Assembly: GCA_020248945.1 (NCBI GenBank)
Contig: JADCGQ010000023.1
Span: forward strand, 1 to 64,000
Direction of reading: 5' to 3'
Source: Rubrivivax sp.
GTDB taxonomy: Bacteria > Pseudomonadota > Gammaproteobacteria > Burkholderiales > Burkholderiaceae_C
DNA length: 64,000 nt
Below are positions 54,208 through 64,000 of this stretch, in pieces; positions within the stretch are counted from its first letter, which is position 1, and every line of letters starts with the position of its first letter. Both the position numbers and the translations under genes were made by a program. Under the pieces are notes generated by a model. That model was not told the origin of the DNA, did not search any database, and saw nothing but the letters and a program-made list of their open reading frames with translations.

Positions 54208-56079
54208 TCAGCCGGCCTCGGCAAAGCGCCGCGCCACCTCGTCCAGCGCGCCCGCCACGCGCTCCACCAGCGGCGTGCTGGCGCAGGTGCTGAGCAGGAG
54301 CCGCCCGGTCGAGCGCGTCATCGCCACGTACAGCAGGCGCAGCGCGTCGTCTTCGCTGTCGCTGCGCAGCGGCAGGGCCTGCAGGCCGGCGATCGCGACC
54401 CACGGGAACTCCAGCCCCTTGGCAGCGTGGAAGCTCATCAGCTTGATGGCGCTCGCTCGCCAGTCGAAGTGGCGAAACCCGTCTTCGTGCTGGCCCTGCA
54501 GCGCCAGCCCGCGCCGCCGCAGCGCGCCGGCGATGGGCAGCAGCTGGGCCTTGGTCGGCGCCAGCACCACCATCTGCTCGGGCAGCAGGCCCTCCTGCAG
54601 CGCGGCCTCGGCGGCGTCGGCCAGCCACTCGGCTTCGGCACGCGCATGGGCGGCGCGGCCCAGCACCGGCAGCGGCCCGCGCCGGCCGGCACTGGCGGGC
54701 GCGACCAGCGGCACCTCGTCGTCGCTGCCCTCGGTGCCATCGAGCAGGTGGCGCGCGCAGGCCACGGCCAGGCTCAGCACCTCGGCCGTGTTGCGGTAGT
54801 TCAGGCGCAGGATGCTGGTGCGGCCGCGCGCCTCGATGCCCAGGCTGGCGAAGTTCAGCCGCCGCCGGCCGCGGCGCGTGCGGTAGATGCTCTGCGCGTC
54901 GTCGTACAGAACGAGCAGGCTGTGGGTCTCGGGTGCCACCATGCGCGCGGCGATGCGCAGCCAGGCGTCCTCGAAATCGTGTGCCTCGTCGATGAGCAGC
55001 GCGTGGTACTGCCCACCCGGCACGCGGCCGCGGTCCACGGCCCGCGCCACCGTGTCGGCCACGGCCGCGAACCAGGGCTCGGTGCCGCGCCGCACGCCGG
55101 GCGCGACCACATCGATCTGGTAGCTGCGCAGCAGGTCCAGGCACCAGGCGTGGAAGGTGCGCACCTGCACCCGGTCGTCGACGCCACGCTCGCGCAGCTG
55201 CGCCTCGAGCCGGCCGGCCAGCGCCTTGTTGAAGCACATCACCAGGATCGGCCGCTCCGGGCGCGCCGTGGCCGCCAGGAACTGCGCACGGAACACGAGG
55301 ATCATGGTCTTGCCCGAGCCGGCCGAACCGTGGATGACGCGGTGGCCCTCGCCCAGCGTGCGCGCCACCTGCTCCTGCTGCAGGTCCATCACCTGCAGCA
55401 AGCTGGGCAGCGCCTGCGACGGCGTGGCCGGGTCCAGATCGAGCCGCGCCTGCGTCGGCATGCGCAGCTCGGGGAACAGGTGCCAGCGAATGCGGTCGCG
55501 CTGCGGCAGCGTCAGCGTGTAGGGGTAGCTCACGGTGAACAGGCCCCACAGCCGGTGCTGCAAGGCCATGGGCTCGATGGCCTCGTCGAGGTCGTCGCGC
55601 AGCAGCGTGCGCTCGCGCGGGAACAGCGCGTCGAAGTCCTCGCCCACGTCGGCCCGGCGCAGCCCGCTCATCACCACGCCCCAGCCATACGGAAACAGCA
55701 GCCGGCCGGCAAACGGGCCCTGGGGGTGCACCAGCGCGGGGTCGCTGCGCATCAGGTCCACCAGCTCCATCGTCACGTCGCGCACCTGGCGCATCGGGTG
55801 CGCCGCCGTCACGCGGCCGCGCGGGGTGTGCAGCTCGACACTGTCGCGCGTGGCCGCGCCCAGCGTGCTGCGCTTCCAGTCCTTCACCTCCAGCAGCAGG
55901 ATGCCCCAGCGCGGGCTCAGCACCACGAAGTCGGGCTGGCGTGCGCGCGGGCCGATGGCGATGTCGTGCCAGACGATGTAGTCGTCCTCGAGGCAACGCT
56001 TGAGCTGGTGCAGCACGCGGCGCTCGCCGGCGTTGCAGCGCGCATCCACCGCAGACAACCCTTGGGGGAAGACAGCCAT
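54208..56079 (-). CDS. NERD-domain UvrD/Rep-like helicase
   Basis: This 623-residue protein couples an N-terminal nuclease-related (NERD) domain with a superfamily 1 helicase. NERD residues lie at about 15-120: YIVWHDIAIGPRARQPDFVVLSPRWGILLLEVKDWK. Helicase motif I is GSAGSGKTMILVFRAQFL, motif II is LLIDEAHDFEDAWL, then LYDDAQSIYR, LRLNYRNTAEVL, MSFHAAKGLEFPWVAIAG and LLYVAMTRSTGRL. Such proteins may act in DNA repair or defence; which one here is unknown. I chose the ATG at 56079; a CAAAAT -10-like box precedes it by 7 bases on the minus strand. Confidence 0.88.
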   Translation of the reverse strand: MAVFPQGLSAVDARCNAGERRVLHQLKRCLEDDYIVWHDIAIGPRARQPDFVVLSPRWGILLLEVKDWKRSTLGAATRDSVELHTPRGRVTAAHPMRQVRDVTMELVDLMRSDPALVHPQGPFAGRLLFPYGWGVVMSGLRRADVGEDFDALFPRERTLLRDDLDEAIEPMALQHRLWGLFTVSYPYTLTLPQRDRIRWHLFPELRMPTQARLDLDPATPSQALPSLLQVMDLQQEQVARTLGEGHRVIHGSAGSGKTMILVFRAQFLAATARPERPILVMCFNKALAGRLEAQLRERGVDDRVQVRTFHAWCLDLLRSYQIDVVAPGVRRGTEPWFAAVADTVARAVDRGRVPGGQYHALLIDEAHDFEDAWLRIAARMVAPETHSLLVLYDDAQSIYRTRRGRRRLNFASLGIEARGRTSILRLNYRNTAEVLSLAVACARHLLDGTEGSDDEVPLVAPASAGRRGPLPVLGRAAHARAEAEWLADAAEAALQEGLLPEQMVVLAPTKAQLLPIAGALRRRGLALQGQHEDGFRHFDWRASAIKLMSFHAAKGLEFPWVAIAGLQALPLRSDSEDDALRLLYVAMTRSTGRLLLSTCASTPLVERVAGALDEVARRFAEAG

Positions 56080-56086
56080 GGCGGCC

Positions 56087-56092
56087 ATTTTG
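56087..56092 (-). promoter_or_regulatory. -10-like hexamer CAAAAT before the NERD helicase
   Basis: On the minus strand CAAAAT ends 7 bases before the helicase ATG, with no ribosome binding site between. It fits the leaderless pattern. It lies about 100 bp from the oppositely oriented riboswitch. Confidence 0.4.
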
Positions 56093-56187
56093 CGGGGCGG
56101 CCACAGACCGCACGACGCCGGCGCCCAGGTGTGGGTTCGTTCACGACCCGGGCGCTGCACGATCTGCAACAACTCGATACAGTTCGT

Positions 56188-56270
56188 CCTTGAGGGCAAA
56201 CCGGTCGAAAGGCCGGGACGCAAAGCCTCCGGCCTACAGCACGACAGTGCCACGGTAGCGGGGTTGCCAG
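56188..56270 (+). promoter_or_regulatory. Cyclic-di-GMP-I (GEMM) riboswitch
   Basis: The sequence contains GAGGGCAAACC, then CGAAAG with its tetraloop, GGGACGCAAAGCCTCCGGCCT, and GGTAGCGGGGTTGCC at the end. This order closely matches the class I c-di-GMP aptamer (Vc2 type), including the tetraloop and receptor positions. It precedes a subtilisin-like lipoprotein gene by about 100 bp. A GGCCGGC-TTCAT-GCCGGCC stem (56274-56292) follows and may be the expression platform; there is no T tract, so translation control is more likely than termination. Confidence 0.9.
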
Positions 56271-56372
56271 CGTGGCCGGCTTCATGCCGGCCGGCATGTT
56301 CCACCGGCTTGCGGTGAGGCACGCAGACGCTGTCCGGTCAGGCCCTCGCCTTTGCAACTACCGCAACGCGAC

Positions 56373-58535
<2,163 letters not shown>

Positions 58536-58550
58536 CCCGGGAGTTGCGGC

Positions 58551-59156
58551 TCAGCTCTGGTCGAACAGATCGGGCCGCAGTCCCTTGAACGGCGCGTAGA
58601 ACGCCTTCACGGTGACCATGTCGGCCTCGACCTCCTCACCCGGCCGCAGCAGCGGCCCGAGGCCGCAGACGCGGCGCTCGTAGTCGAGGTAGGCCAGCAC
58701 GACGGGCACGCGGGCCTCGCGCGCGATGTGCCAGAAGCCGGTCTTCCAGTGCCGCGTGCGGCCGCGTGTGCCCTCGGGCGGCACCACCAGCTGCAGCGCG
58801 CCCTCGGCCTGCGCCAACGCCGCCGCCGAGGCGGCCACGAGGCCGGTGTTGCGCGAGCGGTCGACCGCGATGCCGCCCAGCCAGCGCATCACCGGCCCGG
58901 CCGGGCCGCGGAACAGGCTGGCCTTGCCCATCCAGCGGATGTGCATGCCCAGCGCAAAGGCCGCCATCAGCGTGTAGGGCAGATCCCAGTTGCTGGTGTG
59001 CGGCGCGGCGATCACCACCGAACGCGCGGCCTCGGGCGCCAGCGCGCCCTGCACCTGCCAGCCGCGCACCCGCAGCCAGCCGAGCGACAGGCGCTTCAGC
59101 AACGGGGCCACGACGGGCGTGTCGAAGATCGTGCGGGATTCGGTGGCAGGGGACAT
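58551..59156 (-). CDS. 1-acyl-sn-glycerol-3-phosphate acyltransferase-like protein
   Basis: This 201-residue protein shows the acyltransferase HX4D motif in APHTSNWDLP and the PEGTRGR motif near residue 125. The domain is short. It belongs to the PlsC-like superfamily that transfers acyl groups, possibly to lysophospholipid or another acceptor. WKTGFWHIAREARVPVVLAYLDY is the last core motif. The gene is convergent with the protease gene. Function beyond fold is unproven. Confidence 0.85.
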   Translation of the reverse strand: MSPATESRTIFDTPVVAPLLKRLSLGWLRVRGWQVQGALAPEAARSVVIAAPHTSNWDLPYTLMAAFALGMHIRWMGKASLFRGPAGPVMRWLGGIAVDRSRNTGLVAASAAALAQAEGALQLVVPPEGTRGRTRHWKTGFWHIAREARVPVVLAYLDYERRVCGLGPLLRPGEEVEADMVTVKAFYAPFKGLRPDLFDQS

Positions 59157-59270
59157 GGGACTCCGGGTTTCGGCGCGGCGCGAAGCATAGGCGGGCCGGC
59201 GGCCGCCGGCATCGAATTCGACATGCTGGGATAGCACCCCGTCCCCATCAGCGGCAACTTCAACGGCACG

Positions 59271-60191
59271 GTGGCCAGACGCTCCTCCATCCCGGCGTGT
59301 CCCGAGCCCACGCAGATGTTCATGGCGGGCGGCGCGGTGGGCGTCGCGCTGCTGGCCTGGCGCGACCATGCCGCCGGGCCCGAGGCCGCGGCCCTGGCCC
59401 TGGGCCGGCTCACCTTGTCCAGCGCCGTATGGGCGCACGTGGTCATGCTGCTCGGCGGCGTGGTGTTCGGCGTCGTGGCGCGCACGCTGGTGCAGCGCTG
59501 GCGCCAGCTGGCCGACGAGCGCGAGCGCCAGTTCCGCGAGCTGCTGGCCTCGGCGGCCGACCGCTACCTCGAGCTCGACGCCGAGCTGCGCTTCGCCCAC
59601 CCCACCGTCGACGTGCCCTCGGCCGCCGGGCCGGTGCCCAGCTCCTTCATCGGCCGCCACCCCTGGGACGTGCCGGGCCTGGTGTTCGACCCTGGCGAGG
59701 CGCGCCGCCACGAAGAAGACCTGCGGGCCCGGCGCCCCTTCGAGATCGAGGTCGAATCGCGGGCCGATCCGCGCCGGCCGCCGCAACGCCTGGCCATCAG
59801 CGGGCGCCCGCGCCACTCGACCCAGGGCCAGTTCCTCGGCTACTGGTGCGCCGGCCGCGACATCAGCGCCCAGCAGCAGCAGCGCGACGCCACCGCGCAG
59901 GCTGCCGATGGCCGCGCCGCCCTGGCCTGCGTGGCCGACGAGGTCGACGCCGGCCGCCACTTCGACGTCGTGCTGATGGACCTGCAGATGCCCGGCCTCG
60001 ATGGCGTGGCCACCACCCGCGCCCTGCGCGCTGCGGGCGTGCACACACCCGTGGTGGCGCTCACGGCCACCGTCTTCGACGACGCGCGCGCCCAGACGCT
60101 GGCTGCCGGCTTCGTGGAGGTGCTCAGCAAGCCCATCGACGCCCCGCTGCTGAAGGCGCTGCTGGCCGGGCTGCGCCGAGCCGACGCCTAG
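59271..60191 (+). CDS. PAS protein fused to an N-terminally truncated receiver
   Basis: This 306-residue protein has one or two N-terminal helices (about residues 15-65), a PAS-like domain (about 80-200) and a receiver C-terminal part (from DATAQAADGRAAL through VVLMDLQMPGLDG to VEVLSKPIDAPLL). The receiver keeps the phosphoacceptor Asp and the Lys but lacks the first strand with the acidic pair, and no histidine kinase lies between PAS and receiver. An internal deletion of an ancestral hybrid kinase would produce this join. The start is GTG at 59271, so N-terminal limits are unsure. It may be a decaying gene or an unusual regulator. Confidence 0.6.
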   Translation: MARRSSIPACPEPTQMFMAGGAVGVALLAWRDHAAGPEAAALALGRLTLSSAVWAHVVMLLGGVVFGVVARTLVQRWRQLADERERQFRELLASAADRYLELDAELRFAHPTVDVPSAAGPVPSSFIGRHPWDVPGLVFDPGEARRHEEDLRARRPFEIEVESRADPRRPPQRLAISGRPRHSTQGQFLGYWCAGRDISAQQQQRDATAQAADGRAALACVADEVDAGRHFDVVLMDLQMPGLDGVATTRALRAAGVHTPVVALTATVFDDARAQTLAAGFVEVLSKPIDAPLLKALLAGLRRADA

Positions 60192-60209
60192 CCGCCGGCT
60201 GGCCTGCCC

Positions 60210-60914
60210 TCACCGCCAGGCGAAGCGCGGCTGGTCGAAGTGCGCCACGCGCGTGGCGCGGCCCAGCAGCAGCCACTCGCGAAACTGGTACAGGAACGCG
60301 GCCGTGGGCGCGGCCACCCAGGCGCTGCCGAGCGGCATGCGCAGCACGGGGTGGCCGCCGTCCTGCGGGCTGGGGTGCGCGCTGGGGTGCGCGCTGGAAT
60401 GCGGGCTGTCGAGGATGGGCGCATCCGCGCGCAGCAGCTCGCCGGCCGGCACGCGGTGCACGCTGGCCACCTCGGCCGGGTTCGGCGCCAGCGCGCTGGC
60501 CGGGCCGCCCCACAGCACCACGGGCGTGATGACGTAGCCCGAGCGCGTGGCGTAGTCGTCGAGCCGGCCCAGCACGGCCACGGGCGGCAGCACCAGGCCG
60601 AGCTCTTCGTGCAGCTCGCGGCGCGCCGCCTGCTCGGGTGTTTCGCCGTCGTCGATGCGGCCGCCGGGCAGCGCCCACTGGCCGGCATGGGCCCGCAGCG
60701 TCTCGGCGCGCAGCGTCAGCAGCAGCGCCGGCTCGGCCTGCCAGTTGGCGTGGCTGGCAAACCCGGGCAGGCCGGCACCGTGGCCGGCTTCGGTGCACAC
60801 CAGCGCCACGGCGGCGCGGCGCAGGCCGTGCGTGGGCAGCGCCTGCACCTCGAAGCGGGCCAGCCGGTCGCGCAGCGCCGCCGCGTGCCAGGCCGTGGGC
60901 TCGGAACGCGTCAC
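60210..60914 (-). CDS. Nudix hydrolase (CoA pyrophosphatase/NudL-like)
   Basis: This 234-residue hydrolase has a complete Nudix box, GRIDDGETPEQAARRELHEELGLVL (G-x5-E-x7-REUxEExGU). It resembles the NudL/YeaB family that cleaves coenzyme A and related nucleotides. The family usually has PALLLTLRAETLRAHAGQWALPGG before the box, as here. I chose the GTG at 60914; no clear ribosome binding site is visible, so the start is tentative. A repeated SAHP/SPHS stretch in the C-terminal part comes from a 12-bp tandem repeat. Confidence 0.82.
   Translation of the reverse strand: MTRSEPTAWHAAALRDRLARFEVQALPTHGLRRAAVALVCTEAGHGAGLPGFASHANWQAEPALLLTLRAETLRAHAGQWALPGGRIDDGETPEQAARRELHEELGLVLPPVAVLGRLDDYATRSGYVITPVVLWGGPASALAPNPAEVASVHRVPAGELLRADAPILDSPHSSAHPSAHPSPQDGGHPVLRMPLGSAWVAAPTAAFLYQFREWLLLGRATRVAHFDQPRFAWR
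60369..60404. repeat. Three 12-bp tandem repeats inside the Nudix gene
   Basis: Two identical units of GCTGGGGTGCGC and a third diverged unit (GCTGGAATGCGG) encode the His-Pro-Ser-Ala stretch on the minus strand. Length variation here would stay in frame. Confidence 0.6.
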
Positions 60915-61006
60915 GAGGGCGCGCCTGCGGAAGAAGCGGGTGCAGTGGTCATGCTCGCCACTATCGCCGAAGGCGAGTGCCAGATGCGCGGCATCATCAC
61001 GCCGCC

Positions 61007-61333
61007 ATGCCCCGGCGCCACCACCACCACGTCTACGTCGTCGAGCTCGACGACCGCGTCTGGAACGAGCCGCGCTTTCGCGCCGCCAATCCCGGCTATG
61101 CGCTGGGCAAGCCCTTCGTCTACGTCGGCATGACCGGCCTCGACCCCGACCTGCGCTTCGACAAGCACAAGGCCGGCATCCAGGCCAACCGCTACGTGTT
61201 CGAGCACGGGCTGCGGCTGCTGCCGGCGCTGTACGAGGTGTACAACCCGATGCCCTACGCGGCGGCCTGCGAGATGGAGGTGGAACTGGCCATCGCGCTG
61301 CGCGAGGCGGGCTACGGCGTCTGGCAGGCCTGA
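61007..61333 (+). CDS. GIY-YIG-like small protein
   Basis: This 108-residue protein begins MPRRHHHHVYVVELDDRVW and has the GIY-YIG-like pair VYVVEL and VYVGMTGLDPDLRFDKHKAGI, followed by YVFEHGLRLLPALYEVYNPMPYAAACEMEVELAIALREAGYGVW. The core is small and lacks an added domain, so nuclease activity is uncertain. It is divergent from the Nudix gene and converges on the RIO-type kinase gene. The ATG at 61007 is tentative because no ribosome binding site is clear. Confidence 0.6.
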   Translation: MPRRHHHHVYVVELDDRVWNEPRFRAANPGYALGKPFVYVGMTGLDPDLRFDKHKAGIQANRYVFEHGLRLLPALYEVYNPMPYAAACEMEVELAIALREAGYGVWQA

Positions 61334-61341
61334 GAGCCCGT

Positions 61342-62184
61342 TCAGCCGCCCATGCGCAGCAGCCGCGCCGACTCTTCGAGCCGCGCGTCCTCGATCTCGC
61401 GCAGCAGCTCCGACAGGTCCACCGCGCCCGGCTGGCGCTCGTAGCGGCCCGTGAGCGGCGTGTCGGGCGCCAGCAGCCCGGCGGCGTACAGCGACCAGAT
61501 CTCGGGGCCGTACAGCGTGCCGCGCAGCGCGGGCGCCCACTGGCCGAAGAAGCGGCGCAGGTTGTCAACGTCGCGCATCAGCATGCGCGGCGCGTGGTTG
61601 TTGCCGGCGGCGTCCACGGCCTGCGGCAGATCGATGATCACGGGGCCGTCGGCGGCGAGCAGGATGTTGAACTCCGACAGGTCGCCGTGCACGACGCCGG
61701 CGCACAGCATGCGCACCACTTCGCGCACCAGGGTGGCATGGTGGCGCTGGGCGTCTTCGGCGTTGAAGGGCAGGTCGTTCAGGCGCGGCGCGGCATCGCC
61801 GGCGGCATCGGCCACCAGCTCCATCAACAGCACGCCGTCGTGGAAGTTGAGCGGCCGCGGCACACGCACGCCGGCGGCGGCCAGGCGGTACAGCGCATCG
61901 ACCTCGGCGCTCTGCCAGGCGGCCTCTTGCTGCTCGCGCCCGAAGCGCGTGCCCTTGGCCATGGCGCGCGCCTGGCGGCTGTTGCGCACCTTGCGGTTCT
62001 CGGTGTAGTCCACCGCCTGGCGGAAGTTGCGCTTGTGCGCTTCCTTGTAGACCTTGGCGGCGAAGGTGTCGTCGCCGCGGCGCACCACGTAGACATCGGC
62101 CTCCTTGCCGCTTTTCAGCTGGCGCGAGACGCTGTCGATGAGGCCTTCGGTGATGAGGGCTTGCAGGCGGGCGGGCGGTTTCAT
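61342..62184 (-). CDS. RIO1-family protein kinase
   Basis: This 280-residue protein carries the RIO kinase fold: GKEADVYVVRRGDDTFAAKVYK (ATP loop and lysine), the catalytic loop VHGDLSEFNILL and the metal-binding IIDLPQAVD. In bacteria RIO1-like kinases are atypical serine kinases of unknown target. The C-terminal tail holds PEIWSLYAAGLLAPDTPLTGRYE and a helical end. Its ATG is at 62184. The start choice rests on family alignment. Confidence 0.85.
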   Translation of the reverse strand: MKPPARLQALITEGLIDSVSRQLKSGKEADVYVVRRGDDTFAAKVYKEAHKRNFRQAVDYTENRKVRNSRQARAMAKGTRFGREQQEAAWQSAEVDALYRLAAAGVRVPRPLNFHDGVLLMELVADAAGDAAPRLNDLPFNAEDAQRHHATLVREVVRMLCAGVVHGDLSEFNILLAADGPVIIDLPQAVDAAGNNHAPRMLMRDVDNLRRFFGQWAPALRGTLYGPEIWSLYAAGLLAPDTPLTGRYERQPGAVDLSELLREIEDARLEESARLLRMGG

Positions 62185-62354
62185 GGCGAGAGGGCAGGCG
62201 GGCCCGAGTGTCGGCGAAAAGACACCGGCCCCTGATCGACGTGCCGTGCTGGGCTGGGCCCGCCGGTTGCAGCTTGGTACGGTTTGCTGCCCGACCCCCC
62301 GCGCTGCGCGGCATTGGCCCGGCCTAGACTCGACAAGGCACACCGAGGTTGACG

Positions 62355-63791
62355 ATGACACATCGCTTGCTGGCCGCCCTGGGCATCGGGGTCTTGGCCC
62401 TCACCGCGGGCTGCGGCGGCACCGACGGCAACACACCGGCCAGCAGCAGCCCCAGCACGCCGCCGCCGGCCGCCACCAACGCCTTGCCCACCGCGCGCGC
62501 GGGCGGCCCGCAGAGCGTGCTGATCGGCGCCACCGTGCAACTCGACGGCACCGCCAGCACCGACCCCGAAGGCGGCGCGCTGACCTACGCCTGGACCCTG
62601 ATCGCCCGCCCGCTGGGCAGCAACGCCACGCTGTCGGCCAGCACCTCGCCCCGGCCCACGTTCCTGGCCGACACGGCCGGCAGCTATGTCGCCAACCTGG
62701 TGGTGAGCGACGGCGTCAACGCCAGCATTGCCAACACCGTGACGGTCAGCGCCGCGCTGGGCAACGTGGCGCCGGTGGCGCGTGCCGGCAGCGACCGGGG
62801 CGCGCTGCCCGGCAGCACCGTCAGCCTCAGCGGCGCCGCCAGCAGCGACGCCAACGGCGACCCCCTCAGCTTCAGCTGGACACTCAGCAGGCCCCCGGGC
62901 AGCGCGGCGGCGCTCAGCAGCGCCACCACCGAGGAAAGCAGCTTCATCCCCGACCTGGTGGGCAGCTATGTCGCCACGCTGGTGGTGCGCGATGGCGCGC
63001 TCGACAGCGCACCGAGCTCGGTGACCATCACCGTCAGCAACGCCAACCTGCCGCCCGTGGCGCGCCCCGGCGCCGACCAGACCGTGGCCTTCGGCAGCCT
63101 CGTGCGCCTGGACGGCAGCGCGAGCAGCGACCCCAACGGCGACACACTCAGCTTCCAATGGAGCCTGAGCTCGCGGCCCGCGGGCAGCACGGCCTCGTTG
63201 CAGAACCGCACCGCGCCCCGCATCGAGCTGACGGCCGACGTGATTGGCCTCTACGTGCTCAGCCTGGTGGTGAGCGACGGCCTGGGCGCGAGCGCCGGTG
63301 CCACCGTCACGATCACGGCCACCGAGCCGGTGGCAGCGCTGGCGGCCGGCAGCGGCCTGTTCGTGCAGTCGGCTGCGGAGCTGCCCTTTGTCGGCATCAA
63401 CACGGGCACGGGCGTCACGCAGCGGCAGGCGGCGTCGTGCAGCCTGCACAGCGCGGCCGACCTGATGCCCGACGGTGTGGTGCTGGCCGCCTCGTCCGCC
63501 CAGAGCACCCTCACGCAGGTGGACGTTGTGACGGGCCGCTGCATCACCCTCTTCCGTGTGGCGGAGCCGATGGCCGCCATCGCGGTGTCGGCCGGCGGCG
63601 TGGTGCACCTGCTGTCCGAGGCCAGCGCGGCAGGCGCGCGGCAGCTCTACCGTTACGGCGCCGACGGCGTGCTGGTGTCGCGGCAGGCCGTCAGCGGCAC
63701 GGCCACGGTGACCGGCGTGCCGAACCTGACGGCACCCGAAGGCATGGACTTCGCGCCCGACGGCACGCTCTACGTGTCGCAGCAGGGCGCC
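62355..63791 (+). pseudogene. PKD/Ig-like repeat lipoprotein, disrupted by an IS21-family element
   Basis: The gene starts with a lipoprotein signal (LAALGIGVLALTAGCGG). It then has three PKD/cadherin-like repeats of about 90 residues (PTARAGGPQSVLIGATVQLDG, PVARAGSDRGALPGSTVSLSG, PVARPGADQTVAFGSLVRLDG), each with a YVANLVVSDG or YVLSLVVSDG ending. A C-terminal domain begins after residue 330 (LFVQSAAELPFVGI) and looks like a propeller (DGTLYVSQQG). The frame runs into the insertion element at 63792 and stops at 63848 inside it, so the natural end is missing from this window. GAGG precedes the start. It may be a surface-exposed protein, now broken. Confidence 0.8.
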
Positions 63792-64000
63792 TGTTGGCGC
63801 CGACCGAAAACTGAGCCACTTTTGAGGGCAGTGCCGACCCAAAACTGAGCCAGGTGAACAACCTACCCTGCTGCCTTTTTGTGCAGCAGAGGACGAGGAG
63901 TGATCACCATGGACATGATTGGCAGGATCCGGCGTTTGCATTGCCGGAAGAAGAAGTCGGAGCGCGAGATCTCGCGCATCACGGGGCTGTCGCGTAACAC
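63792..64000 (+). mobile_element. IS21-family insertion sequence, left end (incomplete)
   Basis: The element begins with TGTTGGCGCC and carries two near-identical subterminal repeats, CCGACCGAAAACTGAGCCA at 63800-63818 and CCGACCCAAAACTGAGCCA at 63834-63852. These are typical of IS21 ends. A ribosome binding site and an istA start follow. The element continues past the window. It interrupts a lipoprotein gene in the C-terminal part. No target duplication can be judged because the right end is not seen. Confidence 0.85.
63909..64000 (+). CDS. istA: IstA transposase, N-terminal fragment (truncated by window end)
   Basis: The start MDMIGRIRRLHCRKKKSERE, followed by ISRITGLSRN, is the helix-turn-helix that opens IS21-family IstA transposases. 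GAGGAG lies 8 bases before the ATG. The remaining domains (RNase-H-like DDE catalytic core) and the istB helper gene are beyond the window. Confidence 0.85.
   Translation, partial: MDMIGRIRRLHCRKKKSEREISRITGLSRN

Overview
The window is very GC-rich, densely packed chromosomal DNA with many 1-4 base ATGA/GTGA/TTGA gene overlaps and several GTG/TTG starts. The mnmG-rsmG-parA-parB neighbourhood, the gene families present and the codon use suggest a betaproteobacterium of the order Burkholderiales (Rubrivivax/Leptothrix/Roseateles-like). The genus is an inference. No rRNA, tRNA or CRISPR array was seen.

Layout. 1-5.8 kb: a polymorphic-toxin locus on the minus strand (a secreted RHS/YD-repeat protein, a probable immunity protein, and a start-less second toxin tail behind it). 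6-10.7 kb: an RlmN/Cfr-like radical SAM enzyme, a secreted alpha/beta hydrolase and a NatAB-type ABC exporter. 10.7-12.3 kb: a LuxR-type regulator with a lux-box-like site before it and a perfect lux-box palindrome after it; the second site precedes a 19-codon ORF, a structured RNA and a strong terminator. 12.3-13.6 kb: a minus-strand YkgJ / Crp-Fnr / DUF2892 group with a CRP-like operator. 13.6-22.1 kb: chromosome-maintenance region (mnmG, rsmG, lipocalin, LysE, parA, GNAT, argC, hydrolase, membrane protein, parB) with two parS-like sites inside mnmG and rsmG.

22.2-34.2 kb: a co-directional nucleoside uptake and breakdown cluster (BMP-type binding protein, ATPase, two permeases, lipoprotein, cdd, membrane protein, purine nucleoside phosphorylase, deoC, 5'-nucleotidase, deoA and an orphan TrpF-like barrel). 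Extracellular nucleotides would be dephosphorylated, imported, deaminated, phosphorolysed and fed to glycolysis through deoxyribose-5-phosphate aldolase. Adenosine deaminase (41 kb) complements it. 34.2-41 kb: DUF457-type membrane hydrolase, S9 peptidase, beta-propeller lipoprotein, DUF6502 protein and a small lipoprotein.

42-46.7 kb: a gluconate-type locus: divergent LacI-family repressor, two identical 12-bp operator cores, gntK and a TRAP transporter (DctQ-DctM-DctP). 46.8-50 kb: minus-strand mnmA, M20 amidohydrolase and FkbM-like methyltransferase. 50-54.2 kb: a QseBC/PmrAB-like two-component system followed by a TonB-dependent receptor, with the same CTTAAG-N5-(C/G)CCAAG repeat before both. 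54.2-58.5 kb: a NERD-UvrD helicase, then a cyclic-di-GMP-I (GEMM) riboswitch before a subtilisin-like lipoprotein protease. 58.5-64 kb: acyltransferase, a PAS protein fused to a truncated receiver, Nudix hydrolase, GIY-YIG-like protein, RIO1-type kinase and a repeat lipoprotein cut by an IS21-family element that runs off the window.

Several genes have a -10-like hexamer 6-7 bases before the start codon and no ribosome binding site, suggesting leaderless mRNAs.
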